NCBI RefSeq assembly: GCF_007830515.1 | Contig: NZ_VLKT01000043.1 | Location: forward strand, 1-64,000 | Length of the DNA stretch: 64,000 nt | Source: Mesorhizobium tianshanense | GTDB taxonomy: Bacteria > Pseudomonadota > Alphaproteobacteria > Rhizobiales > Rhizobiaceae | Direction: 5' to 3' | Notes under the pieces: generated by a model | The model's input: only the letters and a program-made list of their open reading frames with translations | Database searches by the model: none | What the model was told of the DNA's origin: nothing | In this document: positions 7,308-15,887 of the stretch, one piece after another | How the letters are laid out: every line of letters begins with the position of its first letter | Position numbering within the stretch: position 1 is the stretch's first letter | Program-made: the position numbers and the translations under genes

Positions 7308-8303
7308 TTGCTCGGCAACGCCTTCAGGAAGCTCCGCAGGGACCTGGCGTTCCGCCACGGCAGGCGGCTCCGCCAGTTCAACTACTGGCTGCTTGCGCGC
7401 GCCGCGATGACGATGATCTGGGTGCTGCGTCTGCTGCCGGTCGACAGGGCGCTCAATTTCGCCGACCGCGCCGCCCGCCGCATTGGTCCGTGGATTGGGC
7501 GCCACAACGTCGCCGTCGCCAATCTGCGCAAGGCCTATCCCCAGAAGAGCGACAGGGAGATCCAGGCCATCGCGTCCGACATGTGGGGCAACATGGCTCG
7601 CCTCGCCGCGGAATACATCTTTCTCGACGCCCTGTTCGACTACGATCCCGCCGCGACAAAACCCGGCCGCGTCGAGGTTCGCGGCGTCGATCATTTCGTC
7701 GAGATCGCCCGCGAGCAAAAGCCGCATATCATCTTCACCGGGCATCTCGGCAATTTCGAGCTGCTCCCGGTGGCGGCAGCCACTTTCGGCATGAACATCA
7801 CGGCGCTGTTTCGCCCGCCCAACAACCCTTACCTTGCCGACTACATCCTCTCGACGCGCCGCTCGACCATGGGTTCGCTTCTACCCTCCTCGACCGGCGC
7901 GTCATTCGCGCTGGCGGCCATCCTGGAAAACGGCGGCAATATCGGCGTGCTGGTCGACCAGAAATTCTCGGGCGGGCTCGAAACGACCTTCTTCGGCCGC
8001 CCATGCGAGAGCAACCGGGTCCTGGGCACGCTGGCGCGGCACTATGACTGCGACGTCTATCCGGCGCGCTGCATGCGCCTGCCGGGCAACCGCTTCCGGC
8101 TGGAGATCGAGGACAAGCTGACCTTGCCCCGCACCGCAGACGGCAGTGTCGACGTCCGCGCCACCACCCAGCTTCTCAACGACATGGTCGAGCGCTGGGT
8201 GCGCGAGGATCCCGGCCAGTGGATGTGGTTCCACAAAAGGTGGGAAATGACCGGTCGGCGCCGAAGGCGTCGCCACGCGAGACCGCGCGGCGAGGCCACC
8301 TGA
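7308..8303 (+). CDS. lpxXL: lipid A very-long-chain acyltransferase LpxXL
   Basis: A 331-residue member of the LpxL/HtrB inner-membrane acyltransferase family. The HX4E catalytic pair is in FTGHLGNFEL (His about 146, Glu about 151), and a later ENGGNIGVLVDQKFSGG segment is typical of the family. A hydrophobic stretch near residues 28-45 (LLARAAMTMIWVLRLLPV) could anchor it to the membrane. The enzyme transfers the AcpXL-bound VLCFA to lipid A at the cytoplasmic face. The TTG start four bases after the dehydrogenase stop keeps the tight operon spacing. It has no clear Shine-Dalgarno site, so coupling to the upstream gene is likely. Confidence 0.9.
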   Translation: MLGNAFRKLRRDLAFRHGRRLRQFNYWLLARAAMTMIWVLRLLPVDRALNFADRAARRIGPWIGRHNVAVANLRKAYPQKSDREIQAIASDMWGNMARLAAEYIFLDALFDYDPAATKPGRVEVRGVDHFVEIAREQKPHIIFTGHLGNFELLPVAAATFGMNITALFRPPNNPYLADYILSTRRSTMGSLLPSSTGASFALAAILENGGNIGVLVDQKFSGGLETTFFGRPCESNRVLGTLARHYDCDVYPARCMRLPGNRFRLEIEDKLTLPRTADGSVDVRATTQLLNDMVERWVREDPGQWMWFHKRWEMTGRRRRRRHARPRGEAT

Positions 8304-8320
8304 GCAAAAGCCGGGCAAGT

Positions 8321-8350
8321 TTGTTCTTGCTTTGTGCCGGCAATTATGCT
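8321..8350 (+). promoter_or_regulatory. candidate sigma-70 promoter for a small RNA
   Basis: TTGTTC (8321-8326) and TATGCT (8345-8350) are separated by 18 bases and lie in an otherwise gene-free gap. A strong terminator follows about 60 bases downstream. Confidence 0.45.
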
Positions 8351-8356
8351 AGTGAT

Positions 8357-8409
8357 TTAGGCATGGTGCTGATTTGCGCCAACGACCCGCCCGCCGAGGC
8401 GGGTTTTTT
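8357..8409 (+). ncRNA. candidate small RNA ending in a rho-independent terminator
   Basis: Between a promoter-like pair (-10 at 8345-8350) and a terminator (stem CCCGCC 8386-8391 with GGCGGG 8398-8403, then TTTTTTG) lies a stretch of about 50 bases with no reading frame. This is the layout of a short independent transcript. The terminator could also serve lpxXL, which ends 83 bases upstream. Function unknown. Confidence 0.4.
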
Positions 8410-8410
8410 G
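8386..8410 (+). terminator. rho-independent terminator
   Basis: A CCCGCC/GGCGGG stem with a six-base loop (CGCCGA) is followed directly by six Ts. It can close the lpxXL operon and/or the candidate small RNA. Confidence 0.75.
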
Positions 8411-8534
8411 TTTTGCCCATCGACCGCTCGATAGCCGCCTGACGCCTCGCCTCAAGTTTCGGTCTTTTCGGCGCCGTAAGTTTCATGAAAGGGCTGTTAG
8501 ACAGCCACGCCTGGAGAAAAGTGATCCTGATCGG

Positions 8535-9314
8535 TCAAGGCCTTGCCTCATCGGCCGTAAGTGCGTGCTCTCGCGTGCCGGAGACGATGATCTCCAGGAC
8601 CTCATGCTCGTCGGTGTTCCTGACGTAGCGATCGCCGACGTTCTCGCCGCGCTTTAGCACCATCACGCGGTCCCCCACAGCGAAGATGTCAACGAGGCGG
8701 TGGGAGATGATGATCTGGGCAACGCCCTGCTTTTTCAGTTCCAGCATGGTTTCGAGCAGCCGCTCGGTCGCCATCACCGAGAGATTGGCGGTCGGCTCGT
8801 CGAGTATCACCACGCGCGGCTGGAAGGAGATAGCACGGGCAATCGCCACGGACTGCTGGCGGCCGCCCGACAGGCTCTCGACCTTTTGATAGACGGAATT
8901 CACGTCGACCTTCAGCCGCTTCAGCACGCTGTCGGCTTCCGCGTACATCTTCCGCCGATTGACGAAAAGGCCCTTGCGCGGCCAACGGCCAAGAAAGATG
9001 TTCTGGCCGACATCCATATTCCCGCAAAGAGCGAAATCCTGGTAGATCATCTCGATGCCGGCGTCGCGGCTTTCGTGCGGGCTCTTGAAGTGCACCGGCT
9101 GCCCGGCGACGAAGATCTCGCCGGCGTCGCGCTGGTAGGCGCCGGTCAGGATCTTCATCAGCGTCGACTTGCCGGCCGAGTTGTCGCCGACGAGGCCCAG
9201 GATCTCGCCGGGATAGAGCACGAGGTCGACGTTGCGGAGCGCCTGCACCGCACCGAAGGCTTTTTCGATGCCCCGCATTTCTACGATCGGTGCAGGTTTG
9301 GTCGCGTCACGCAT
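8535..9314 (-). CDS. sugar-type ABC transporter ATP-binding protein (single NBD)
   Basis: A 259-residue ATPase. Walker A reads GDNSAGKST (about residue 43), the signature motif is LSGGRQQ, Walker B is VVILDEP and the H-loop His lies in IIISHR. It resembles the short, single-domain ATPases of the FrcA type rather than the usual duplicated RbsA/MglA proteins. Asn replaces the more common Gly-Glu in the P-loop, which is also typical of this subgroup. It is the last gene of a minus-strand operon after the binding protein and a fused permease, and its start overlaps the permease gene by 8 bases. A carbohydrate substrate is inferred from the family. Confidence 0.88.
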   Translation of the reverse strand: MRDATKPAPIVEMRGIEKAFGAVQALRNVDLVLYPGEILGLVGDNSAGKSTLMKILTGAYQRDAGEIFVAGQPVHFKSPHESRDAGIEMIYQDFALCGNMDVGQNIFLGRWPRKGLFVNRRKMYAEADSVLKRLKVDVNSVYQKVESLSGGRQQSVAIARAISFQPRVVILDEPTANLSVMATERLLETMLELKKQGVAQIIISHRLVDIFAVGDRVMVLKRGENVGDRYVRNTDEHEVLEIIVSGTREHALTADEARP

Positions 9315-11562
9315 GAGTGGTTTCCGCCGTCCTTGTGCGCCGCGCGAGGCGTGCCCGCAGGCGGCCGAAGATGTTGGCCTGGCGCACCCAGATGTCGATC
9401 AGCACCGCCACGATCAGGATGCCGCCGATGAAGACGTTGATCCAGTGCTGCGGCATGGCGAAGCCCTGGACGTTGAGCTGCAGCAGCGCCCGGATCAGGG
9501 TGATCACCGCCGCCCCGGCGAGCGCCCCGATCACGGTGCCGTAGCCGCCGAAGATCGAACCGCCGCCGATGATCACCGAGGCGATGGCGTCGAGCTCGCG
9601 AAACTGGCCGGCCACCGGGTTGAAGCTGCGGAAGTAGGCAACGTTGATGATCCCGGCCATTGTCGCGCAGAGCGCCGCCAGCATGAGCGCGAGGAACCGT
9701 ACCCGGTTGGTGTTGATCCCGGCATAAGCGGCGGCGCGAATGTTGCCACCGGTCGCATAGACCTTCTGCCCGAACGGCATGTAGGCGAGCACGACGCCGG
9801 CAATGAGGGCGACGAGCAGCATCCACATGGTCTGTACGCTTACCACCTCGGCGATCGAGCGCAGCAGCCCGTCCGGCAGCGAGATGCGGTAGTGCAGCAG
9901 GATATCGTTCACCTTGCGGCCAAGCAGGTTGTAGCCCTCGGGCCAGCCGGTGAGCTGCTGCCCGGCGACGAACCAGGCGGCGAGGCCGCGGGCGATGTAG
10001 AACATGCCGAGCGTGGCGATGAAGGCCGGCAGCTTGAAGCCGACGGTGACGATCGCGTTGACGAGGCCGGCGCACATGCCCGCGAGCAGGCCCATCGCCA
10101 CGGCGGTCACGGGGTCGGCGCCGAGGACCTTGAGGAAATAGGCGGCGGTGCTGCCGGCGAGGGCGAGCACCGCCCCGACGGAGAGGTCGATATCGCCGGC
10201 GGCGATGACGTAGGTGAGCCCGATGGTGATCAGCGCAAGCTCGGTGTAGTTGAGCAAGATCGCGAAGCTGTTGGACAGGTTCCACCAGTAGTCCGGCCGG
10301 AGCGCGAGGCCGGTCAGCCACAGGAACACGGTCAGGATGATGGCGAGCGCGTCGCGCCGGGCGAGGAACTTGCCGAACCCGGTGGCCGACAGCGCCATGT
10401 CGGTCGCCATCGCGCCCTTGGTCTGCACCCCCTCGATCGCGATGCCGCCGATCTCATAGGCCGGTGGCGGCGGCCGGCCGCGGAGCCAGGCCCAGAGGCG
10501 CCCCGCCACCTGGCGGCGGATGAGATAGGGCTCGATAAGCACCGCGACGACGAGCAGCAGCCCAAGGAACACCGGCACCGCGCCGACCGGCAGCGAGAAG
10601 ACGGCGTTGACCGTGATCTCCTCGTCGCCGATCTTGATGACGCGCGTGATCGGCCAGCCCTCGCGCAGCACCTTGTCGAGCAGCACCACCAGCAGGGCGC
10701 CAAGGCAGGATCCGGCGACACGGCCGCGGCCGCCGAGGATCGAGGCGCCGCCGATGATCACGGCGGCGATGACGATCAGCTCACTGCTGACGCCGTAGAG
10801 GGGCGTCACGCCCTTGTCCTGGGCAGCCGACATCAAGCCGGCTAGCGCCGCGCAGAGCGAGGAGATCAGGTAGGCTCGAATGCGCACCCAGTTGGTCGGG
10901 ATGCCGGCATACGACGCCGCCTGCTCGTTGCCGCCGGTGGCGAAGGTCTCGTAGCCCCAGCGCGTCTTGGCGAGCACATAGGCACCGATCACGGCGACAA
11001 CGACGAAGATCACGATCTGGTTGTTGAACCCGAGGAGGTTAGTCTCGCCGAGGTGAAAAAAAAGCGGATAGCCGGTCGCCTTGGCGGGATAGTAGATCGA
11101 CTGGCCGTGGGTCAGCGCCAGCACGAAGCCGCGGCCGATGAAGAGGACGGTAAGCGTGGCGATGAACGCCGGCACCTTCAGGATGGTGACGAGCACGCCA
11201 TTGACGAGACCGATCAACACGCCGAGCAGCAGGCAAAGGATCACCGAGGGGACGACGCCAAGGTCAAGGAAGCTTGGCGCGAACAGCCTGGCGAAGACGA
11301 CGGCAACCATGCCGTAAGTGGAACCGACCGAAAGATCGAGGTCCTTGTTGACGATGACGAAGGTCACTCCGACCGCGATGATGGCAACCCGCGAGGTGTC
11401 GCGGAGCAGCGAGTGAAACGCTCCTGTTGACCCGAAGAACGCGGGATTGACGAGAGCGCCGCCGAGATAGAGCAGCAAAAGCAAGGCAACGAGCCCCACC
11501 TCCCAGCCGCCGACAATCTGGGACGGCGCACGGCCGAGCGATGTGGTCGCGGTGGGCGCCAT
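9307..11562 (-). CDS. ABC sugar permease, two permease domains fused in one chain
   Basis: A 751-residue protein made of two complete BPD_transp_2 (RbsC/FrcC-like) permease units. Each half has the family hallmarks: KDLDLSVGS and AGDIDLSVGA near the start, a LVNGVLVT/LVNAIVTV helix with KVPAFIATL and KLPAFIATL, the cytoplasmic coupling region ATGGNEQAASYAGIPT and ATGGNIRAAAYAGINT, then AAVIIGGASILGG and ASVIIGGGSIFGG. The halves join near residues 360-390. Sugar ABC importers of this class normally carry two separate copies or a homodimer, so this is a natural covalent pseudo-dimer. With one ATPase gene it forms a full importer in the inner membrane. Confidence 0.9.
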   Translation of the reverse strand: MAPTATTSLGRAPSQIVGGWEVGLVALLLLLYLGGALVNPAFFGSTGAFHSLLRDTSRVAIIAVGVTFVIVNKDLDLSVGSTYGMVAVVFARLFAPSFLDLGVVPSVILCLLLGVLIGLVNGVLVTILKVPAFIATLTVLFIGRGFVLALTHGQSIYYPAKATGYPLFFHLGETNLLGFNNQIVIFVVVAVIGAYVLAKTRWGYETFATGGNEQAASYAGIPTNWVRIRAYLISSLCAALAGLMSAAQDKGVTPLYGVSSELIVIAAVIIGGASILGGRGRVAGSCLGALLVVLLDKVLREGWPITRVIKIGDEEITVNAVFSLPVGAVPVFLGLLLVVAVLIEPYLIRRQVAGRLWAWLRGRPPPPAYEIGGIAIEGVQTKGAMATDMALSATGFGKFLARRDALAIILTVFLWLTGLALRPDYWWNLSNSFAILLNYTELALITIGLTYVIAAGDIDLSVGAVLALAGSTAAYFLKVLGADPVTAVAMGLLAGMCAGLVNAIVTVGFKLPAFIATLGMFYIARGLAAWFVAGQQLTGWPEGYNLLGRKVNDILLHYRISLPDGLLRSIAEVVSVQTMWMLLVALIAGVVLAYMPFGQKVYATGGNIRAAAYAGINTNRVRFLALMLAALCATMAGIINVAYFRSFNPVAGQFRELDAIASVIIGGGSIFGGYGTVIGALAGAAVITLIRALLQLNVQGFAMPQHWINVFIGGILIVAVLIDIWVRQANIFGRLRARLARRTRTAETTHA

Positions 11563-11639
11563 GGGTCCCCTCTGGTTGTTGCCGTCGTTGCGGGAGAGCC
11601 TGCGCCCTCCCGCAGTGATTTCGGACGTTCCGAGCGGAC

Positions 11640-12722
11640 TCAGTTCTCGAAGCGCTTGCCGACGTCCTCGACGGTCTCCTTCGTCACGAGTTGGGCGCGT
11701 GTGTCGAGGTTGGCCGCCGCGATGCCGCGATCGATCTCCAGATAGAGCTGCATGACCGGCCAGAAACCCTGCAAGAAGGGCTGCTGGCCGAGCGCGCCGG
11801 TCAGATCGCCGCTCTTCATCGCATCCTGCTGGGCCGGGCCGAGGTCGAAACCGTAGGCGCAGATCTTGCCGGTCATTCCGGTCTGAGCGACGGCCTTGGC
11901 AAGCGCCGGCGTGAACACGTTGTTGCCGGCGAAGGCGCCAACGACGTCGCCGCGCGATTCGAACAGCGTCACGATGCCGTTCACCGGGTCATTCGGATTG
12001 GTGTCGATACCGGTGTTCTCCGGACCCGCGTCGACCTTGAAGGCATCAAGCTTGCCGGCATCCTTCAAGCCCTTGACGATGGCGTTGAAAGCCGAAGTGA
12101 CGCGATTGTTCACCTCGATGTTGCCCATTGCGGTCGACGACGGCAGGACGATCGAACCCTTCTCGATACCCTTGTCCGCGAGGCACTTGACGAGTGCCTC
12201 GCCGGCGATTGCGGCAGCGGAGGCGTCCTGGCCGGTGTGGCCGATGCCGCTGCGGTTGAGGATCGTGCCGTCAAAGGAATTGGTCGTGGCGACCGGTATG
12301 CCCTTCGCCTCGGCGGCCTTGACGATGTCGTTATAGGCGCCGACCTGGGGCGTTGTCATGATCAGCCCGTCGATCGTCGGATCCTGCACGATCTGGTTCA
12401 GGATTTCGATCTCGCGGGCAGGGTCGTCGGTCGGCGATTCCGAGCCGAGCAGCAGGACCTTGGCGCCGATCAGGTTGCCGGCGACGGTCGCACCGACGTA
12501 GACCGGATCGAAGAAGCCATTGCCGGCAGTGTGTGTCACGATAGCGAAAGTGAGGTGACCATCGGCCGAATGGAAGTCCTTGGTACCGGGGGCCTCCTTT
12601 GCGGCATCTTCGAAGTTGTAGCCGCCGACCGCCTTATCGACGCCCCCCGATTGTGCGTAGGCGTTCGACACGCCGAGCGATAACGCCGCGGCACACGCCG
12701 CGAGCGAGAAAATACGTTTCAT
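11640..12722 (-). CDS. periplasmic sugar-binding protein of the ABC importer
   Basis: A 360-residue Peripla_BP_4-type protein. It has a signal peptide (MKRIFSLAACAAALSLGVSNAYAQ, cleavage likely after AYA) and the two-lobed sugar-binding pattern (LTFAIVTHTAGNGFFDPVYVGA, DGLIMTTPQVGAYNDIVKAAEAKGIPVATTNS, GAFAGNNVFTPALAKAVAQTG). The start at 12722 is supported by GGGAGGATAATC directly upstream; a longer in-frame start would spoil the signal peptide. It is the first gene of the importer operon, with the fused permease 77 bases further on. The presumed ligand is a monosaccharide or polyol. Confidence 0.88.
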   Translation of the reverse strand: MKRIFSLAACAAALSLGVSNAYAQSGGVDKAVGGYNFEDAAKEAPGTKDFHSADGHLTFAIVTHTAGNGFFDPVYVGATVAGNLIGAKVLLLGSESPTDDPAREIEILNQIVQDPTIDGLIMTTPQVGAYNDIVKAAEAKGIPVATTNSFDGTILNRSGIGHTGQDASAAAIAGEALVKCLADKGIEKGSIVLPSSTAMGNIEVNNRVTSAFNAIVKGLKDAGKLDAFKVDAGPENTGIDTNPNDPVNGIVTLFESRGDVVGAFAGNNVFTPALAKAVAQTGMTGKICAYGFDLGPAQQDAMKSGDLTGALGQQPFLQGFWPVMQLYLEIDRGIAAANLDTRAQLVTKETVEDVGKRFEN

Positions 12723-13042
12723 GATTATCCTCCCTTGCAACCAACGGTAGGAAGCCGTTCGGCGCATTTATTCAGGAGTTTCCGAATGCTTCCTCCCAGC
12801 CGTATCTTCTGCCCAAAGCCTGCCCACGTAAATAGTGCTCCCACTTTCACCGACGAATTGGTCGGCGGTTCCGTCATTTTGACCGGGCGCGCCGGTTTCT
12901 AGCGTTGATGTAGCGCGACGCGGTGTCAGACAGACGAGGAGACTTGGTGTATCATGAACCGTACCTGGGCCGTATTTCAAAAGGGAGCGACACAGAGAGC
13001 AACAAAAATAAAGTTTCACAAACGCTTAGGGAGGATACCGCA
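12723..13042. promoter_or_regulatory. divergent control region between sugar importer and methanethiol oxidase genes
   Basis: A 320-base gene-free stretch between divergently transcribed genes. It must hold promoters for both sides. No operator or riboswitch is recognised. A GGGAGGATACCG ribosome-binding site lies at its right end. Confidence 0.5.
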
Positions 13043-14446
13043 ATGAATCTGCGACCAGACCCCACATTCTATCCGTCACCCAAGCTGGCTATGGAAGGGC
13101 CGCCGGAAATTCTGGCCTACACGTTGATGCTTAGCCCGGACTTCTCGCAACCCGACGGCCTGGCTGTGGTGAATGTCGATCCAAATTCGCCGGATTTCGG
13201 CAAGATCGTCCACACTGTGATCATGCCAAACAAGGGCGATGAGTTTCATCACTTCGGCTGGAATGCGTGTTCTTCGGCGCTATCACCACTGACTGGCCAC
13301 GCCTTTTTGGAGCGTCGTTATCTGATCATTCCGGGCATGCGTTCGTCGCGCATCTACATAATTGATGTGAAGGGCGGGCCGACAGCCGCCAAGATTCACA
13401 AGATCATCGAACCCGCAGAAGTCTTTGCCAAGACGGGCTATTCTCGTCCGCATACGATCCACTGCGGACCCGAGGGCATCTATGTCTCGACCCTCGGCGG
13501 CGGCGGCAAGGACGGTACCGACGGTCCTCCGGGCATTTTCATCATGGATTGCCAGACCTTCGATGTCATTGGCCGCTATGAGATAGATCGCGGTGCCCAG
13601 GACAAGCACTATGATTTCTGGTGGAACCTGCCGCGCGACTACATGGTCAGTTCCGAATGGGCCCTGCCGCCGCAGTTCGAAAACGGCATCGTCCCGGAGG
13701 ATCTACTGTCCAACAAGTACGGCCACCGCATGCATTTCTGGGATCTGCGTGCGCGTAAGAACATTCAGACGATCGATCTGGGCGCCAATCACCAAATGGC
13801 GCTCGAAATCCGCCCGGCGCATGATCCAGTCCAGCAATACGGCTTCTGCGGCGTTGTGGTCGATACCACCAATCTCGAAGGCTCGATCTGGACTTGGTGG
13901 CGCGACGCAGATGGCAAGTTCCAGGCCAAGAAGACGGCAACCATTCCGCCTCAACCGGCCAATGCCGACGATCTGCCGGATCTTCTAAAGGGTTTCTCGG
14001 CGGTGCCGCCGCTGGTCACCGACATCGACCTCAGCCTCGACGACAAATATCTCTATGTAGCTTGTTGGGGTACGGGTGAAATGCATCAATACGATGTCAG
14101 CGACCCGATGAAGCCGGTTCTGGCGGGCAAGGTCGAACTGGGTGGGATCGTCAAGAAGACCAAGCACCCCTGTGGCAAGGTCTTCGGCTATGGGCCACAG
14201 ATGGTCGAGATTAGCCGCGACGGCAAGCGTGTCTATTGGACCAATTCGCTCTATTCGACCTGGGACGATCAGTTCTATCCCGGTGAGCGCGGCGGGGCGA
14301 TGGTGAAGGCCGATGTTGGCGCCAATGGTGGCCTGACGCTCGACACCAACTTCTTCGTCGAGTTCCCCAAAGGCTATCGAACGCACCAGATCCGACTTGA
14401 AGGCGGCGACTGCTCTACCGACAGTTTCTGCTACCCATCGGTCTAG
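13043..14446 (+). CDS. mtoX: SBP56-family protein, probable methanethiol oxidase
   Basis: A 467-residue protein matching selenium-binding protein 56/methanethiol oxidase along its length: the N-terminal YPSPKLAMEGPPEILAYT, FHHFGWNACSS (His-His and Cys about 69-76), YSRPHTIHCGPEGIYVSTLGG, the DKHYDFWWNLPRDYMVSSEWA block and the C-terminal GGDCSTDSFCYPSV. The bacterial enzymes MtoX oxidise methanethiol to formaldehyde, sulfide and hydrogen peroxide with a copper centre. The start at 13043 is preferred because it begins the family consensus and has AGGGAGGAT upstream. No signal peptide is visible, unlike some periplasmic MtoX. A membrane protein follows with no gap. Confidence 0.82.
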   Translation: MNLRPDPTFYPSPKLAMEGPPEILAYTLMLSPDFSQPDGLAVVNVDPNSPDFGKIVHTVIMPNKGDEFHHFGWNACSSALSPLTGHAFLERRYLIIPGMRSSRIYIIDVKGGPTAAKIHKIIEPAEVFAKTGYSRPHTIHCGPEGIYVSTLGGGGKDGTDGPPGIFIMDCQTFDVIGRYEIDRGAQDKHYDFWWNLPRDYMVSSEWALPPQFENGIVPEDLLSNKYGHRMHFWDLRARKNIQTIDLGANHQMALEIRPAHDPVQQYGFCGVVVDTTNLEGSIWTWWRDADGKFQAKKTATIPPQPANADDLPDLLKGFSAVPPLVTDIDLSLDDKYLYVACWGTGEMHQYDVSDPMKPVLAGKVELGGIVKKTKHPCGKVFGYGPQMVEISRDGKRVYWTNSLYSTWDDQFYPGERGGAMVKADVGANGGLTLDTNFFVEFPKGYRTHQIRLEGGDCSTDSFCYPSV

Positions 14447-15112
14447 GTGTCGCCCGAACTCCTTTCGACCACAGCCGGCCTCTGGCTTGCCGTGGTCGCC
14501 AGCGGGATTTACCATGGCGTAAACCCGGGTATGGGCTGGCCGCTTGCCGTCTCGGCCGCCCTGATGGAGCGGCGAGCCTATGCGCTGCCGCGCGCACTCA
14601 TGGCGCTGGCGTTCGGGCATCTTGTCGCCATGACGGTAGTCCTCTTGCCCTTCGCGCTGATGACCGCGCTGGTTGATTGGCAAACCGAGATCCGCGTTGG
14701 CGCAGGTCTAATTGTCGTCGCGCTCGGAGTCTGGCTGCTCTTCAACCGGCGGCATCCTAGATTTCTGGCGCGCGTGCCGCCGTCGCGACTGGCGCTCTGG
14801 TCCTTTCTGGTCGCCGTCGCGCATGGCGCCGGCCTGATGCTGGTGCCGATCTACCTCGGCCTGTGCGGCATCGTTGAAACGGATGCCGGGCACCGTGCCG
14901 CGACCGCCCTCATTGCACGAACTGCAGTGCTCTCGATCGGCGTGGCAGCGGTCCACACCGGCGCGATGATCACTGCGGGCGGCGCTTTGGCCTTCGGCGT
15001 CTATCGGTGGCTGGGATTAAGGTTTCTTGCGAAAAGCTGGTTTGATCTAGATGTGATCTGGGCGCTAAGCCTAGTTCTGGTCGGGGCGATCGGCGTATTT
15101 TCCGCGCTCTAG
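14447..15112 (+). CDS. multi-pass membrane protein coupled to the SBP56 gene
   Basis: A 221-residue hydrophobic protein with about six membrane helices. Near the N terminus it has GIYHGVNPGMGWPLAVSAALMERR, a His-containing motif reminiscent of the LysE/RcnA/UreH transporter superfamily; a second His lies in VAHGAGLMLVP. A GTG start follows the SBP56 stop codon directly, so translation is coupled. It could export or import a metal (for example copper) or a product of the SBP56 enzyme; this is inference from position only. Its stop codon lies inside the terminal repeat of the next element. Confidence 0.6.
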   Translation: MSPELLSTTAGLWLAVVASGIYHGVNPGMGWPLAVSAALMERRAYALPRALMALAFGHLVAMTVVLLPFALMTALVDWQTEIRVGAGLIVVALGVWLLFNRRHPRFLARVPPSRLALWSFLVAVAHGAGLMLVPIYLGLCGIVETDAGHRAATALIARTAVLSIGVAAVHTGAMITAGGALAFGVYRWLGLRFLAKSWFDLDVIWALSLVLVGAIGVFSAL

Positions 15113-15254
15113 GGTGTGTTGAGATTCAGGTCAGGCCGGGTCGAAAACGGTGGTTTCCGAGAACCGGAGCGGAGCGTACTTTGGTACGTGAGCACCGGAA
15201 GCGCAGGAACCCGCCGTTTGCAGGCCGGCATCGCCTGAATCTAACACACCCTAG
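15109..15254. repeat. MITE-like palindromic element between converging genes
   Basis: The 146-base element has near-perfect terminal inverted repeats of about 30 bases: CTAGGGTGTGTT then AGATTCAGG and, less exactly, CCGG on the left, complementary to the right end. It begins and ends with CTAG, and the TAG stop codons of both flanking converging genes lie in these ends. The inside holds short palindromes such as GTACTTTGGTAC and no reading frame. Confidence 0.7.
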
Positions 15255-15679
15255 TTGGTCACGACGATCCGCGTATTGCGGAAGCCGGCTCGCCTCACCA
15301 TCGAATAGAAGGCGGCGGCATTGGAGGGGTGCAGCCGCACGCAGCCATGCGACGCCGGACGCCCGAGAGACTTCACCGCGCCCGTGCCGTGGATGGCGTA
15401 GCCGCCGCGGAAGAACACCGAATGAGGCATCGGCGACATGTCGTATTTGCGCGAATACCACATTCGCGCCGTCCGTTGCGGCCGGTAGCTGCCGCGCGGC
15501 GTGATATAACCTTTGCGCGCCGTGGATACGGGCCATCGGTAAACCGCACTACCGTATCTTACAGTCATCGTCTGCGATGACACGTCGATTCTTGCAACCA
15601 GCTTGGCTGCCCAGCCCTCGACCGAAGAACCGAACAGCATCGTTGCCAGCGCCGCTGCCATGAGAACGGTTTTTTTCAT
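15251..15679 (-). CDS. L,D-transpeptidase (YkuD domain), periplasmic
   Basis: A 142-residue protein. A signal peptide (MKKTVLMAAALATMLFGSSVEGWA) is followed by a YkuD catalytic domain with the diagnostic HGTGAVKSLGRPASHGCVRL block (His, then His-Gly-Cys with the nucleophilic Cys). Such enzymes form 3-3 crosslinks in peptidoglycan or attach proteins to it in the periplasm. The domain is the minimal size and has no peptidoglycan-binding module. A G-rich ribosome-binding site (CAGGGGGGTG) precedes the ATG. The gene converges on the membrane-protein gene, with the MITE-like element in between. Confidence 0.88.
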   Translation of the reverse strand: MKKTVLMAAALATMLFGSSVEGWAAKLVARIDVSSQTMTVRYGSAVYRWPVSTARKGYITPRGSYRPQRTARMWYSRKYDMSPMPHSVFFRGGYAIHGTGAVKSLGRPASHGCVRLHPSNAAAFYSMVRRAGFRNTRIVVTN

Positions 15680-15887
15680 GTGTTCACCCCCCTGATTGCC
15701 CCTTGCCTGCTGCCCTTCACGCTATTTTTCATCTTTTTAATCTCAAGTGAACGAGGTAATCACATACTCCTTGACGAATTCACCAATCCAAAGCAGCAAA
15801 TTTGAACGATTTCCCGTGATAGTTGCCGCAACGACACATCCGCCAACAGGCTTGCAAAACCGCACCTTTGGCTGCTCAATTCGCCGA

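Noticed and set aside
9232..10845. 537-codon plus-strand frame across the ABC permease
   Set aside because: Low-complexity Asp/His/Arg-rich translation typical of an antisense shadow of membrane-protein codons.
12723..13042. Riboswitch in long leader regions (cobalamin, SAM or glycine types)
   Set aside because: No B12 box, SAM-II-like pseudoknot or glycine-type stems were recognised in any intergenic region read.
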